From Symbiodinium natans (Eukaryota > Sar > Dinophyceae > Suessiales > Symbiodiniaceae), in NCBI GenBank assembly GCA_905221605.1, contig CAJNDS010000088.1:1-27500 (forward strand): DNA of 27,500 bases. The letters run 5' to 3'. Below, piece by piece: positions 15,579 to 24,522 of the stretch (the first letter of the stretch is position 1; every line of letters begins with the position of its first letter). The notes under the pieces are model-generated. The model was given only the letters and a program-made list of their open reading frames with translations. It searched no databases and was not told the origin of the DNA. Both the position numbers and the translations under genes were made by a program.

Positions 15579-15917
15579 CTGAAAAGGGGCTTCGGCTTTT
15601 TTGAGTATACAGGGCTTAGGTTTTAGGGCTTGAGGTTTAGGGTTTACGGGTCAGGGTTGAAAGGGTTTGGGGTGAAGAGTTGTGTGGTTTAAAGAGTTTT
15701 GGGGTTTGGGGTTTGAGGAATGAGGGTGTGCCTCAGTGGACAAGGGGCACACTCCCAATCGCCCGCTCGCACAAAGTGCGTTCCCACCCCAGCCAACCTA
15801 ACTATTTTAATCCCCCAGCCCCCACAACAAGGGGGGGCTTTCTCACCCTAAGCCCTCAACCCTAAACCCTGAACCCTGAACCCTAAATCCTTAAGCCTTA
15901 CACCCGAAACCCGAAAC
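15579..15917. other. Spacer with degenerate telomeric units
   Basis: Loose TTTAGGG-like units to about 15715, unassigned sequence, then CCCTAAA-like units from about 15845. No convincing exon. Confidence 0.4.
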
Positions 15918-15972
15918 CTTGTTCGGAGCCCCTCTGCAACATTTCAAAGTAGAAAGAGTGGCCACGGGGCCC
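15918..15972 (-). CDS. Isolated exon candidate
   Basis: Acceptor CCAATCTCTAG|G, 18 codons (GPRGHSFYFEMLQRGSEQ) plus one base, donor GTTTCGGG, a TTTAGGG-variant unit. Confidence 0.42.
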
Positions 15973-16016
15973 CTAGAGATTGGCCTGGGTAGATTCACCA
16001 ACAGGCTAGGGGCTAA

Positions 16017-16233
16017 GGTTTATGGTTTAGGGTTTGGGGTTTGGGGTTTGGGGTTTAGGGTTTAGGGTTCAGGGTTCAGGGTTCAGGGTTCAGGGTTTAG
16101 GGTTTAGGGTTTAGGGTTTAGGGTTTAGGGTTTAGGGTTTAGGGTTTAGGGTTTAGGGTTTAGGGTTTAGGGTTTAGGGTTTAGGGTTTAGGGTTTAGGG
16201 TTTAGGGTTTAGGGTTTAGGGTTTAGGGTTTAG
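16017..16233 (+). repeat. Long TTTAGGG array
   Basis: About thirty units: TTTGGGG at the left edge, TTCAGGG next, then about twenty clean heptamers. Confidence 0.97.
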
Positions 16234-16320
16234 GGGCGCTCTCGCCAGTTTGGGGTTCCCCTCCCGCTGATGTCTAAAAGCGCGGAAAAGGGCCCCTGAC
16301 GTGTTACGAATGTGCCTCAC

Positions 16321-16459
16321 TTGGAGGTTGATGGTACTTAGTAACCAAAGTATAGCTGTACTTCAAACCCAATTATAACCCTACTAGGGTACTCAAGGGG
16401 CTTGTAAGTGGGTTACAACTACGCTTATGATTGAGTTTCTAAGTACCTCCAACCTCCAA
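16321..16459. mobile_element. 139-bp foldback (MITE-like) element
   Basis: The left arm TTGGAGGTTGATGGTACTTA pairs with the reverse complement of the right arm, TTGGAGGTTGGAGGTACTTA. Weaker matching continues to about 60 bp on each side. Nearly the whole element is arm, leaving a small centre. No coding capacity. Confidence 0.7.
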
Positions 16460-16676
16460 AGAAGGTCCCAACCCTTTGAGGTTAGGGTGGGGGAATTCGG
16501 GTTTGTGCTTTGGGGTTTCTAGCCTGCGAGGTTGGAATTTAGGTGTTGTGCTGCAAGGCTTTGGTTTTTTGGGCATGTAGGTTTAACTATAGTCTCGGCC
16601 CTAGACCCTAAAACCCAAACCTCAAACCCTAAACCTGAAACCCTATATTGCATGGCAAACCCCACCACTCCCGCAC

Positions 16677-16983
16677 TCTTAGGGTAGCTACATGGTCCCT
16701 TAATCCCATGCACTCCCCGACTACCCCCCTTTGTACTACCCCCCCCCCCCCCCCCCCCCGCTGATTCCACCCTTACATCACCCTAAACCCTAAACCCCCA
16801 ACCCTAAATAACCTGAATCCTGGGGGGGGAACCTAGGGGGGGGGGGGTAGTATAAAGGGGGGTAGTAGCTCAACCCATGATACTTCGGACCATGACTTGG
16901 GGCCCCTGATAATCTCGGGCCTATAAAACACCCTGTTTAAGCAGGTAAGGTACAATTTTGGTGGACCATGTAACTTCCCTAAA
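16677..16983. mobile_element. About 306-bp inverted-repeat element, same family as 25430-25570
   Basis: The left end (16677-16703) includes TTAGGGTAGCTACATGGTCC. The right end, reverse-complemented (16963-16983), reads TTTAGGGAAGTTACATGGTC. An inner inverted repeat, ACTACCCCCCTTTGTACTAC at about 16720 against 16845-16866, flanks a run of about 21 C. A few CCCTAAA units lie inside. Confidence 0.65.
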
Positions 16984-17050
16984 CCCTAAACCCAAAACCC
17001 TAAACCCTAAACCTAAATCCTAAACCCAAAGCCCTAAACCCTAAACCCTG
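16980..17050 (-). repeat. CCCTAAA tract
   Basis: About ten units ending at the donor of exon 17054-17168. Confidence 0.92.
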
Positions 17051-17053
17051 CAC

Positions 17054-17168
17054 CCCATGCTTTTCTGAGCGCCCGCACGTCCACCAAGTAGGGCATCTGG
17101 CTGTTCAGAAACCACGTGTGTGGGATAGTCCCGGCACTTGCTGGGTCCGAAAACCCGAGCACGAGATC
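17054..17168 (-). CDS. Strong isolated exon
   Basis: Acceptor CTCTTTCACACCCAG|G after CCCTAAA repeats, 38 codons (includes LGFSDPASAGTIPHTWFLNS and PYLVDVRALRKAW) plus one base, donor GTGCAGGG running into TTTAGGG. No family recognised, and the neighbouring exons were not settled. Confidence 0.58.
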
Positions 17169-17189
17169 CTGGGTGTGAAAGAGGGTTTA

Positions 17190-17255
17190 AGGTTTAAGGT
17201 TTAGGGTTTAGGGTTGCAGGGTTTAGGGTTTAGGGTTTAGGGTTTCGGGGTCAGA
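17190..17255 (+). repeat. TTTAGGG tract
   Basis: Eight to nine units. On the coding strand this is CCCTAAA just upstream of the acceptor of exon 17054-17168. Confidence 0.92.
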
Positions 17256-17276
17256 GGGGTTTAGGGTCGGGGGTTA

Positions 17277-17393
17277 GGGGTTTTGGGGTTTTGGGGTTTT
17301 GGGGTTTGGGGGTTTTGGGGTTTTGGGGTTTTGGGGTTTTGGGGTTTTGGGGTTTTGGGGTTTTGGGGTTTTGGGGTTTTGGGGTTTTGGGGC
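17277..17393 (+). repeat. TTTTGGGG array
   Basis: About fourteen octamers of TTTTGGGG, the unit known from hypotrich ciliate telomeres. It encodes the Lys/Pro/Gln-rich 17251-17496 ORF, which is not credible as a protein. Confidence 0.96.
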
Positions 17394-17455
17394 AGCGGCT
17401 TCGGGCTTGGGGTTGAAGAGGGTTTTGGGCTTTAGGGCTCAGGGTTTTTCTAAGC

Positions 17456-17520
17456 TTGGGCAGCTTCTGCTTTAGGATCGAACTCGGCGACGTCAAGTTA
17501 AGAGATTTGGGGGGCGCAGT
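17456..17520 (-). CDS. Isolated exon candidate
   Basis: Acceptor CTATCTGCGCAG|, 21 codons (includes KSLNLTSPSSILKQKLP) plus two bases, then GC donor AA|GCTTAG. A second frame (DVAEFDPKAEAAQ) is also open. Confidence 0.35.
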
Positions 17521-17677
17521 CTGCGCAGATAGTTGCCGTTCGAAAACACCATTCCCAATAAGCTATTCAAGGCTTGGCCGTTGGTATTTGTGAGGATTGA
17601 TGCTCGCAATCTTAACAACTCACCCTACACCCTAAACCCTAAACCCCAAACCCTAAACCCAAACCCATGACTCTTAC

Positions 17678-17748
17678 ACTGCTCCATGCAACCAAGCCTC
17701 TCCCACAGGCACTGTGTCAAGGCCCCCGGAAGGCAAGGACTCGAAGGC
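17678..17748 (-). CDS. Isolated exon
   Basis: Acceptor GCTTAAATTAG|G, 23 codons (includes FESLPSGGLDTVPVGEAWLH) plus two bases, donor GTAAGAG, close to consensus. Telomeric repeats on both sides. Confidence 0.52.
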
Positions 17749-17914
17749 CTAATTTAAGCGGGTGTGGGGGGTTTAGGGTTTAGGGGTTGAGGGTTTAGGG
17801 GTTTAGGGCTTAGGGTTTAGGGTTTGTAGGTTTGGGATTTAGGGTGAGTTTTATCAGGTCTAATAAAGAGTTTAAGGGTTTGAGGTTGTAGGGTTTACAT
17901 AGCTTCACGCCTAC

Positions 17915-18080
17915 CTGCAAGGTCAGGCCCGCTAAGACGGGATCGTCCAGGGGATCGATCCAGCGGCCGTTGTCCGACCTAGGCTTGAAAAGGTTCTGCG
18001 GCGACTTGCATTCGCTGCAGGGATTCTTCGACGTTCTGTCGATGTCTGAGCCTCGTGCCGTCTGAGCTCGTAGCCGCCGC
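17915..18080 (-). CDS. Exon downstream of gene B
   Basis: Acceptor TTTTCCGCTTAG|G, the same CGCTTAG ending as two gene B introns. One base plus 55 open codons (includes NPCSECKSPQNLFKPRSDNG and WIDPLDDPVLAGLTLQ), donor CAG|GTAGGC. It may continue gene B if that gene splices from a GC donor near 18176 instead of using the TAA at 18161. CxxC could bind metal; family unknown. Confidence 0.5.
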
Positions 18081-18160
18081 CTAAGCGGAAAAGCGCAATT
18101 TATATAAGGGACTCAATTCTTGCGGGGATTGGCTCGGGACTAACACGGAAGGAGAGGCCG

Positions 18161-18289
18161 TTAGCTGAGGGCCTGGCGCATCTTCACGACGCGCGCCACG
18201 ATCGAGCGAAAGCTCTCGTAGTCGTGCGCTGCGTAGGTGAAGACGTACCGGCGCTCGCCCCACTGAATGAAGCTTGTGAGCTTGCTTTC
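18161..18289 (-). CDS. Gene B last exon
   Basis: Acceptor CCCGCTAAG|G, 42 codons (ESKLTSFIQWGERRYVFTYA, then AHDYESFRSIVARVVKMRQA) to a TAA at 18161-18163. Strongly protein-like in one frame. Confidence 0.6.
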   Translation of the reverse strand, partial: ESKLTSFIQWGERRYVFTYAAHDYESFRSIVARVVKMRQALS

Positions 18290-20286
18290 CTTAGCGGGTT
18301 TTGCGGAGACTTTCGGATGGAAGAGCGACGCACCGGGCCTGCGGGTACAGCTTGTCGTACTCGTCCTCCAGCTCGTGGTTGAGAATGTCCTCAGGGTTGC
18401 ATCTTTGCGTGTTTATGAGTTGCGCTGCTAACACTGCTGCTGCGCGCTAAGACAGTCTGAGAGCTTGCGAAGGACATCTTGCGTGGAGTGAGCTGCACGG
18501 AGGGAACGCTATTGGATGACTGAGGACTGGGTTGCTGCTGACTCTGATTCTTTATGCTTTGTTGCCAGTCTCGGGAACCTGAATGTTGCTGTGCACTTGT
18601 CTTGTTCCAGTGCATCTCTTGAATCCCCAGCAGCTGCGAGATCAACTCCTCTTTGAAGGCTTTGGGGTAGAAGGTTCGAGTTTACCTGGGGCAAACACCA
18701 CGCCAAGCGCGCAACACAACCGTCAGAATTCGACCTTTCTACCTGCCTCTGCTGTCGGTTGGATTCTGTTTCTTATGTTTGTACTTGTAGAGAGCTGGTA
18801 GCTTGCAGCGGAGACCTGACGCTCAGAGCTTAAGGGGCTTGACCGCAATCGTTGGGAGCAGCTCTGACTGCTCCGCCTGTTTGTTTCTGTTAAATTATCG
18901 TTTGAGGCCCTTGCGGTTGTTCCCCACCCAAGTCGAGCAGCAAGTACGAAAGTGCTCGTTGATTGTGAAAAGTCGGGCCGTGGTGCTCTTTGGCGGAGCC
19001 AATGAGTTTCCAGAGTAATGAGTCTTGATATCGTGGGATACGAACATGGCAGGCGTGCTTATTTTTACAGGGCGTTGATCATCTCTTTTCCGGCCGCCTG
19101 CTCCTTTGTTTCGCGCACGTATTCACACTGCTGCAATCTAGTCCTGACTCCTTTCGTTCGGGATGTCTTCTATGTACGGCTGCATCTGCTCGGGCACTTT
19201 GGCCGGTGTGCATCGCTCGCAGAGCTGGAGGAACATATCCTGCACGACTGGCTGCGCCGAGCTCGGCAGCAGATCCTAATTGCGGGCATCTCGGCTGCTG
19301 AGGCGCGGGCTTCTCCGCGTTGGTGGCGCTCGACGAGCTTGCGGATGCAGCACCATTGCCTGGGCGAGCTGCATGTGGCGAGTGGTTCATGCGTGGGGTT
19401 CGTAGCACTGCCTCGTGGTTGGCACGCATGATGTCATGCGTTCATGTGCTTTTGCTTGCTGTTCTGAGGCCGGCTGCTCCTTAGGCGTCGCATCCCAAAA
19501 GGAGACCATGAAGTCGAAGAGGATGACCGTGCCCTCGACCACCGTTGGTACGGTCACGACCTAAGCGAAGCGGTGCATCGGCTTGGGATCCTTTATGGGT
19601 AATCTGACACATGGGTATCTTGGAGATGGCACTTGTTTAGGAAGACTTCTGACTTGGCTGGCCTCTTCTTCTGGGACATCCGGCGGCACGAAGCTGAAGT
19701 ACTCGGCCACACGCGCCTCAAGCATGGGCAATCTGGCCGGGTGGTTCTGTGCCATCTGATCCTCCGGGGCCGGAGCGGAGTCAGGTAGACGCAGCGGCGG
19801 CGGAGCCTGTCGGGTCCGTCGGGTGCTAAGCGTTTGTTGCCGACGCGTTCCTCATCATGTGGCTTTGCCTGGGCACCGTGTAGAGTCTGCTTGCGTGCGC
19901 GGCGTCCCATTGCCTGGTGGCGTCTTCACCTCGGGCTGGATCTGGCTCTGGGTTGTTAGGTTTTTTTTCAGAGCCAAAAACTGCAGATGGGCTGCGCACT
20001 TATGCAGGTCCAGGTTTCCGGGAAGCGAGAATCCATGTCTAAGGTTTTTATGCGCTGACTCTGAATCATGGCCTGTCACAACGCGACACCTGGAGGATAC
20101 AGAGTGAGACCTGCGCCCTCTTTGCTTTTGTTTGTCTGCGCAGCGCCTGCGGTGGTTCACGTGCTCTCACGGTGTCCGAAGGCCTTCGCACCTGCGCTAG
20201 GGGTGCAGCAATGCATCGTCTGCACATGTAGGTGTTTACACGTCCAGTTCTTGTTTCAGCTCGAACAACCCCTGCCTGGAGATCAT
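18161..20286 (-). CDS. Gene B: compact ten-exon gene, family unknown
   Basis: Exons in coding order: 20242-20286, 19922-19947, 19654-19825, 19450-19560, 19198-19275, 19069-19130, 18948-19023, 18521-18685, 18339-18446, 18161-18289. Together they give 972 nt: ATG, 323 codons and TAA, with no internal stop. The introns are about 45-295 nt and none contains telomeric repeats; four end in TTAG. Donors are GT in six introns and GC in three. The predicted product is soluble-looking, with a Pro/Glu-rich stretch, a Ser/Gln-rich stretch and an acidic helix-like stretch near the C terminus. The start is uncertain because upstream exons may exist. Splice sites were chosen by eye. Confidence 0.55.
18339..18446 (-). 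CDS. Gene B exon
   Basis: Acceptor AGACTGTCTTAG|, exactly 36 codons (includes CNPEDILNHELEDEYDKLYP), then GC donor CAG|GCCCGG. The 49-nt intron that follows restores frame, so no frameshift need be invoked. Confidence 0.6.
18521..18685 (-). CDS. Gene B exon
   Basis: Acceptor GTTTGCCCCAG|G, 55 codons in phase 0/0 (includes LQRGVDLAAAGDSRDALEQD), donor TCA|GTCATC. The competing frame (MISQLLGIQEMHW...) is open too, but lacks an acceptor. Confidence 0.5.
18948..19023 (-). CDS. Gene B exon
   Basis: Acceptor ATATCAAG|, one base plus 25 codons (includes LETHWLRQRAPRPDFSQSTS), donor GTACTT. Weaker: the preceding intron would be only 45 nt. Confidence 0.4.
19069..19130 (-). CDS. Gene B exon
   Basis: Acceptor AGATTGCAG|, 20 codons (QCEYVRETKEQAAGKEMINA) plus two bases, donor GTAAAA. 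Confidence 0.55.
19198..19275 (-). CDS. Gene B exon
   Basis: Acceptor CCGCAATTAG|G, 26 codons (includes SSAQPVVQDMFLQLCERCTP), donor AAA|GTGCCC. The frame stays open past the donor (VPEQMQPYIEDIPNERSQD then a stop), so the donor choice is arguable. Confidence 0.52.
19450..19560 (-). CDS. Gene B exon
   Basis: Acceptor TTCGCTTAG|G, 37 codons (includes VEGTVILFDFMVSFWDATPK), then GC donor AAA|GCACAT. Confidence 0.58.
19654..19825 (-). CDS. Gene B longest exon
   Basis: Acceptor ACAAACGCTTAG|, one base plus 57 codons (includes ARLPMLEARVAEYFSFVPPD and VPEEEASQ), donor CAA|GTCAGA. The frame runs through the donor to a TAG that is itself the AG of the 93-nt intron. Confidence 0.58.
19922..19947 (-). 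CDS. Gene B small exon
   Basis: Acceptor CTAACAACCCAG|, eight codons (SQIQPEVK) plus two bases, then GC donor AC|GCCACC. Supported by phase and acceptor only. Confidence 0.38.
20242..20286 (-). CDS. Gene B candidate first exon
   Basis: An ATG at 20284-20286 opens 15 codons (MISRQGLFELKQELD) to donor GTGTAA. The frame is open a little upstream (SQ), with an AG just before it, so it could be an internal exon. Confidence 0.42.
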
Positions 20287-20319
20287 TTGACTCTGTTGGC
20301 TTGGGGTTGAAGGGTGTAA

Positions 20320-20482
20320 GGTTCAAGGGTTTTATGGTTTAGGGTGTAGTCCAAAATTTTAGGATAGGGATTTCAGCGTTTAGGGTTTGGCGTGTCATTA
20401 AGGGTTGAGGGCTTAGAGTTTACGCTTTAGGGTTGAGGGTTTAGGGTAGTTTCACACATCTGACAGGAACCCGGGCTTTGCC
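20320..20482 (+). repeat. Degenerate TTTAGGG-like sequence
   Basis: Loose GGTTTAGGGTGTAG-type units upstream of gene B. No promoter recognised. Confidence 0.6.
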
Positions 20483-20630
20483 CTAAACCCTAAACTCAAC
20501 CCCTAAAACCCTAAACCCAAAAACCCTAAAACTCTAAAACCCTAAAACCCTAAAACCCTAAAAACCCTAAAAACCCAAAAACCCTAAAACCCAAAAACCC
20601 TAAAACCGTAAAACCCTGAACCCTAAGCCC
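20483..20630 (-). repeat. CCCTAAAA octamer array
   Basis: Mostly CCCTAAAA (TTTTAGGG on the other strand, the Chlamydomonas-type unit) with CCCAAAAA variants. Confidence 0.93.
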
Positions 20631-20666
20631 CTCAAAAAAGAAAAGAGGATGCCAATCACGAGGGTC

Positions 20667-20728
20667 CTAGAGGCGCTAAAGTCCTCGGCCGAGCCCGCCG
20701 CCAGAATGCTGACAAGGCGGTCCCCCAC
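20667..20728 (-). CDS. Isolated exon
   Basis: Acceptor GAAAGCAAG|G, 20 codons (VGDRLVSILAAGSAEDFSAS) plus two bases, with a GA donor |GACCCT. In phase with 22117-22181. Confidence 0.48.
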
Positions 20729-20747
20729 CTTGCTTTCAGGTCTTGGA

Positions 20748-20999
20748 GGTTTAGGGTTTAGGGTTTAGGGCTTAGGGCTTAGCTAGGGGCTTAGGCCTTA
20801 GGGCTTAGGGCTTAGGGTTTAGGGTTTAGGGTTTAGGGTTTAGGGTTTAGGGTTTAGGGTTTAGGGTTTAGGGTTTAGGGTTTAGGGTTTAGGGTGTAGT
20901 GTTTAGGGTTTAGGGTTTAGGGTTTAGGGTTTAGGGTTTAGGGTTTAGGGTTTAGGGTTTAGGGTTTAGGGTTTAGGGTTTAGGGTTTAGGGTTTAGGG
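20748..20999 (+). repeat. Long TTTAGGG array
   Basis: About 35 units: TTAGGGC variants near the left edge, then long perfect runs with one TGTAGTG interruption. Confidence 0.97.
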
Positions 21000-21424
21000 C
21001 GTAAAGAGTTGGAGGGTCGTGTGCTTTAGGGGAGGCGGGGGGTGAGGAAGTTTGGGGCTTTATCGGTTTTGGGGAGTTGGCGAGTTCAGGGCTTTTGCTG
21101 GGGTTTTGAGGGTTTAGTGGCTGAGGGTTTGGGGGTAATTAGAGTATGGGACTTTGAGATCTAGGATGGCCCTTAAAACCCTCTGAGAAATAAGTTTGAA
21201 TATGATCCTACACCCTAAACCCTAAACCCTAAACTCTAAACCCTAAACCCACTAGGGAAAACTTAGAATATCCCAAGGGACTATCTGCAAGTAGAGATTT
21301 AGGGGCTCTTGTAGGGTTTCAGGGTTGCGCTGCTGGCGAAGAGCTTTGGGGGCTTCGTGAAGCCTTGCCACACGTGGGCGTAAGGCTTCATGATGCGGAC
21401 ACCGGAGACCCGCCAGCAAAAAAC
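21000..21424. other. Unassigned spacer
   Basis: G-rich to about 21130, a CCCTAAA tract at 21209-21249, then sequence with a GCTGGCG/CGCCAGC inverted pair. Frame 21252-21473 is open on the minus strand without supporting signals. Confidence 0.35.
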
Positions 21425-21924
21425 AACATGTGGGGCTGTATAACAACCCCGATGGAAACCTGCTGGTCCCCAAAAATGTTATCGTTTTTTTTACTCCTTA
21501 TCGTTTTACAGTGTATGCGCACAAAACACAGTATTGTTGGCTAGAATTCTTATCGTTTTACAGCGGTTGCTTATAAAAGGAAATGCTTCGGAGCACTTGG
21601 TTTCCACCAGGCCCCCAGAGACACCCCAAGACCAGAGTCACCACAGGGCACACATCTTCAACCCTGGAATGGTCCAGGTCCTTCAACAGACCCCATCGTG
21701 AACAAAAAGTTATCGTTCTGGTTATCGTTTTGATATCGTTTTTGACCTAAAGAACTAGGGGTGTGAGGGTGTAAGGGCTGTTAGGCGTGTAAGGGGCCAC
21801 ACAACAAAAACCCTGCAGAAAGTTATCGTTTTATTTTACTCCTTATCGTTTTACAAGCTAAACGATACTCGGGCGCACTCCTTTCTAAACCGCAAGCCGC
21901 GGGGTTATTATACAACCCCATGTA
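21425..21924. mobile_element. About 500-bp TIR element with repeated TATCGTT
   Basis: The left end contains GGGGCTGTATAACAACCCC (21432-21450). The right end, reverse-complemented, contains GGGGTTGTATAATAACCCC (21901-21919), 17 of 19 identical. Inside are eight direct TATCGTT motifs and one inverted (21861). A block of about 33 bp recurs at 21478 and 21822. No transposase; a non-autonomous element is the simplest reading. Confidence 0.7.
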
Positions 21925-22116
21925 GGGTTTATGGACCCTGAACCCTAACCCCTAAACCCTACATACACCCTACACCCTAAACCCGACGTATCTGACAGAG
22001 GCCTAGAAGGGTGGGGAGCTGAAATTTGGGCGCTAAGCCCTAAACCCTAAACCCTAAACTCCGAACCTTAAAAAACCAAAACTCTAAACCCTAAACCTCG
22101 AGTAACCCTCCCGGGC

Positions 22117-22181
22117 CTTCACCCCGTGCATGTCTGCGAGGCCACCCCGTTTCGTCGACGCCACAAGCACAGACGCGCCGC
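22117..22181 (-). CDS. Strong isolated exon
   Basis: Acceptor TACCGAGAG|G, two bases plus 21 codons (GASVLVASTKRGGLADMHGV then K), with a GC donor AAG|GCCCGG. Flanked by CCCTAAA on the left and TTTAGGG on the right, the same arrangement as gene A exons. Confidence 0.52.
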
Positions 22182-22324
22182 CTCTCGGTATAGGGTTTAG
22201 GGTTTAGGGTTTAGGATTTAAAATTTAGGGTTCAGCGCATCTTCAGGAGGGGATTAAGCTAAGGCTTCTCCGCGGCGTATCAGGCCACTGCTACGAAAAA
22301 ATCAAGGGACTAAAGAAGGGAACC

Positions 22325-22674
22325 TTAGGGTTTAGGGTTTAGGGTTTAGGGTTTAGGGTTTAGGGTTTAGGGTTCAGGGTTTAGGGTTTAGGGTTTAGGG
22401 TTTAGGGTTTAGGGTTAGGGTTTAGGGTTTAGGGTTTAGGGTTTAGGGTTTAGGGTTTAGGGTTTAGGGTTTAGGGTTTAGGGTTTAGGGTTTAGGGTTT
22501 AGGGTTTAGGGTTTAGGGTTTAGGGTTTAGGGTTTAGGGTTTATGGTGTAGGGTTTAGGGTTTAGGGTTTAGGGTTTAGGGTTTAGGGTTTAGGGTTTAG
22601 GGTTTAGGGTTTAGGGTTTAGGGTTTAGGGTTTAGGGTTTAGGGTTTAGGGTTTAGGGTTTAGGGTTTAGGGTA
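22325..22674 (+). repeat. Longest TTTAGGG array
   Basis: About fifty heptamers over 350 bp with only a few substitutions and one TTAGGG hexamer. Confidence 0.98.
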
Positions 22675-23092
22675 GTGTGGGGGCAACTTGTGTATACAGG
22701 GACTCTACAGGGTATTTTTAGGTTGTTTAGAGGAATAAGATTAGGGGTCCCTGCTCGGGGTCCTTCCTTGTATCCACTGGGAACCCTAAGCCCTAAACCC
22801 TAAACCCTAAACCCTAAACACCTGTCTAAACCCTGAACTCAAAACCTCAGTATAAACCCCAAGCCCTGAACCCTAAACCCCAACTGCCCACCTGAAATTG
22901 CCCTAAAGACGGTGGAGGGAGGAGTAAGCCTCTAGGTTTTGGGTGTTAGTACAGTATAATGATAAAGGGACCATAAGGGAATACTAATAGTATTTATTCC
23001 GATCCCTATAGTAAGCTTTAGGGTTTAGTCACGTTTAGTGTTTAGGGCTTGGGGTTTATAATGAGGTTTTGAGTTCAGGGTTTAGACAGGTG
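22675..23092. other. Spacer with imperfect palindrome
   Basis: Contains an AT-rich imperfect inverted repeat around ATACTAATAGTAT (about 22947-23012), flanked by AAGGGACCATAAGGGAA, which recalls the 25430 element. The rest is loose telomeric units. Confidence 0.4.
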
Positions 23093-23290
23093 TTTAGGGT
23101 TTAGGGTTTAGGGTTTAGGGTTTAGGGTTAGGGTTTAGGGTTTAGGGTTTAGGGTTTAGGGTTTAGGGTTTAGGGTTTAGGGTTTAGGGTTTAGGGTTTA
23201 GGGTTTAGGGTTTAGGGTTTAGGGTTTAGGGCTAGGGCTTAGGGCTTAGGGCTTAGGGCTTAGGGTTTAGGCTTTAGGGTTTAGGGTTTA
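23093..23290 (+). repeat. TTTAGGG array
   Basis: About 28 units, with a TTAGGGC sub-array near 23230-23265. Confidence 0.97.
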
Positions 23291-23342
23291 CGAACCCTAC
23301 AGCCCTCAACCCCAAACCCTAAACCCCCTAAACCCCCAACTC

Positions 23343-23409
23343 CCAGTTGGGACTGCCAAGTCCGGCCTCCACCGGACAGGGTGACGTCAGCCAGGGCCAG
23401 GCGCCTTGT
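23343..23409 (-). CDS. Isolated exon candidate
   Basis: The open frame includes RLALADVTLSGGGRTWQSQL after acceptor AGAACCTAAG|. Donor not settled. Confidence 0.38.
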
Positions 23410-24360
23410 CTTAGGTTCTAGGTCCTCACCCCAAACCCGAAACCCTAAACAGCTTAGAGGGTTGAGGGTTCGAAGTCTGAAGCCCCTAATCGGTTTAGAG
23501 GCTCAGGGCTCTAAACCCTAAACCCTAAACGGTTTAGGGGTGTAGGGCTTCGGAATGAGGATTCCCAAGACCAACCTCAGGGCTTGCTTATACACCCTAA
23601 ACCCTAAACATTAACCGTCAGTCCGATCTCTCTTAGGGCAGTTCGATGGTCCGCCCTTGATTCGGAAACGCTTATATATTCCTTATACCACCAAAACCCA
23701 AGGGCCCATACTTCAGAAACCTCCAAGCTTCCAAAACCCTAGCCCTAAACCCTAAACCCTTTCAAGAGACCTTACTAAGGGAATCCGAAACTTCCCTTCG
23801 AACCTCAAAGACCCAGGCACCGACTTGGGTATGTCACCCTGGCAATGGAGTCCTGACGGGGCTATGGCTCGCCCCCGCTTAAGCCCCCCGGCTGTGGTTT
23901 AGGGTTTAGGGTTTCGGGTTCAGGGTGAAGGGCTTAATTAGGGTCAATAGGGTTCAGGGTTTAGGGTTTAGGGGTTTCGGCCCGCAGAATGGAAATAATT
24001 CCGTGCCTCCGTTCGCTTCGCTACCAATAAGTCTGTAAATAGTGCTGTGCAAGATACTCTTGCCTTGTTGTTCCAGAAGAGCTTGGCTGGGTATGGGGTA
24101 CCCACCAGGTTTGCAAGACTTGACAAACCCTGCGAAAAACCGGGGCGTCTTGCAAAGGCATGCCGTCAAAGACGTCATGTTAGGGTCTATTGCTTTAGAG
24201 TTAGCCAGCCACCCCCTTTGACTGCTCTAGAGTATGGCCGGATGGGTGTCCTTCTCAAAGATCACGCGTCTTTGTAGGAGCCCTGAAGTCTCCGAGTATG
24301 GAGACTTGGCTTGGAAAGGCCGGCGTTAGACATTTGCCCCTTTCCTGGCTTTCATGCCAA
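23410..24360. other. Spacer with scattered telomeric units
   Basis: Short CCCTAAA and TTTAGGG fragments. AAAACCCAAGGGCCCATACT at about 23691-23710 is a module shared with the 25430 element. Unassigned sequence at 23980-24350 has open frames on both strands but no convincing splice signals. Confidence 0.4.
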
Positions 24361-24520
24361 CAAACCCCTAAACCCCTAAACCCCTAAACCCCTAAACCCC
24401 TAAACCCCTAAACCCCTAAACCCCTAAACCCCTAAACCCCTAAACCCCTAAACCCCTAAACCCCTAAACCCCTAAACCCCCTAAACCCCCTAAAGCCCCT
24501 AAAACCCCTAAACCCCTAAA
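24361..24520 (-). repeat. CCCCTAAA octamer array
   Basis: About twenty octamers, clean to 24480. Forms an inverted pair with the next array. Confidence 0.96.
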
Positions 24521-24522
24521 CA

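Noticed and set aside
17540-17560. tRNA-like GTTCGAA loops (also near 18675 and 23468)
   Set aside because: No cloverleaf stems or A-box can be built around them.
18391-18645. 84-codon minus-strand ORF starting MISQLLGIQEMHW
   Set aside because: No acceptor gives this frame. An overlapping frame has a CAG|G acceptor and keeps phase with the next exon.
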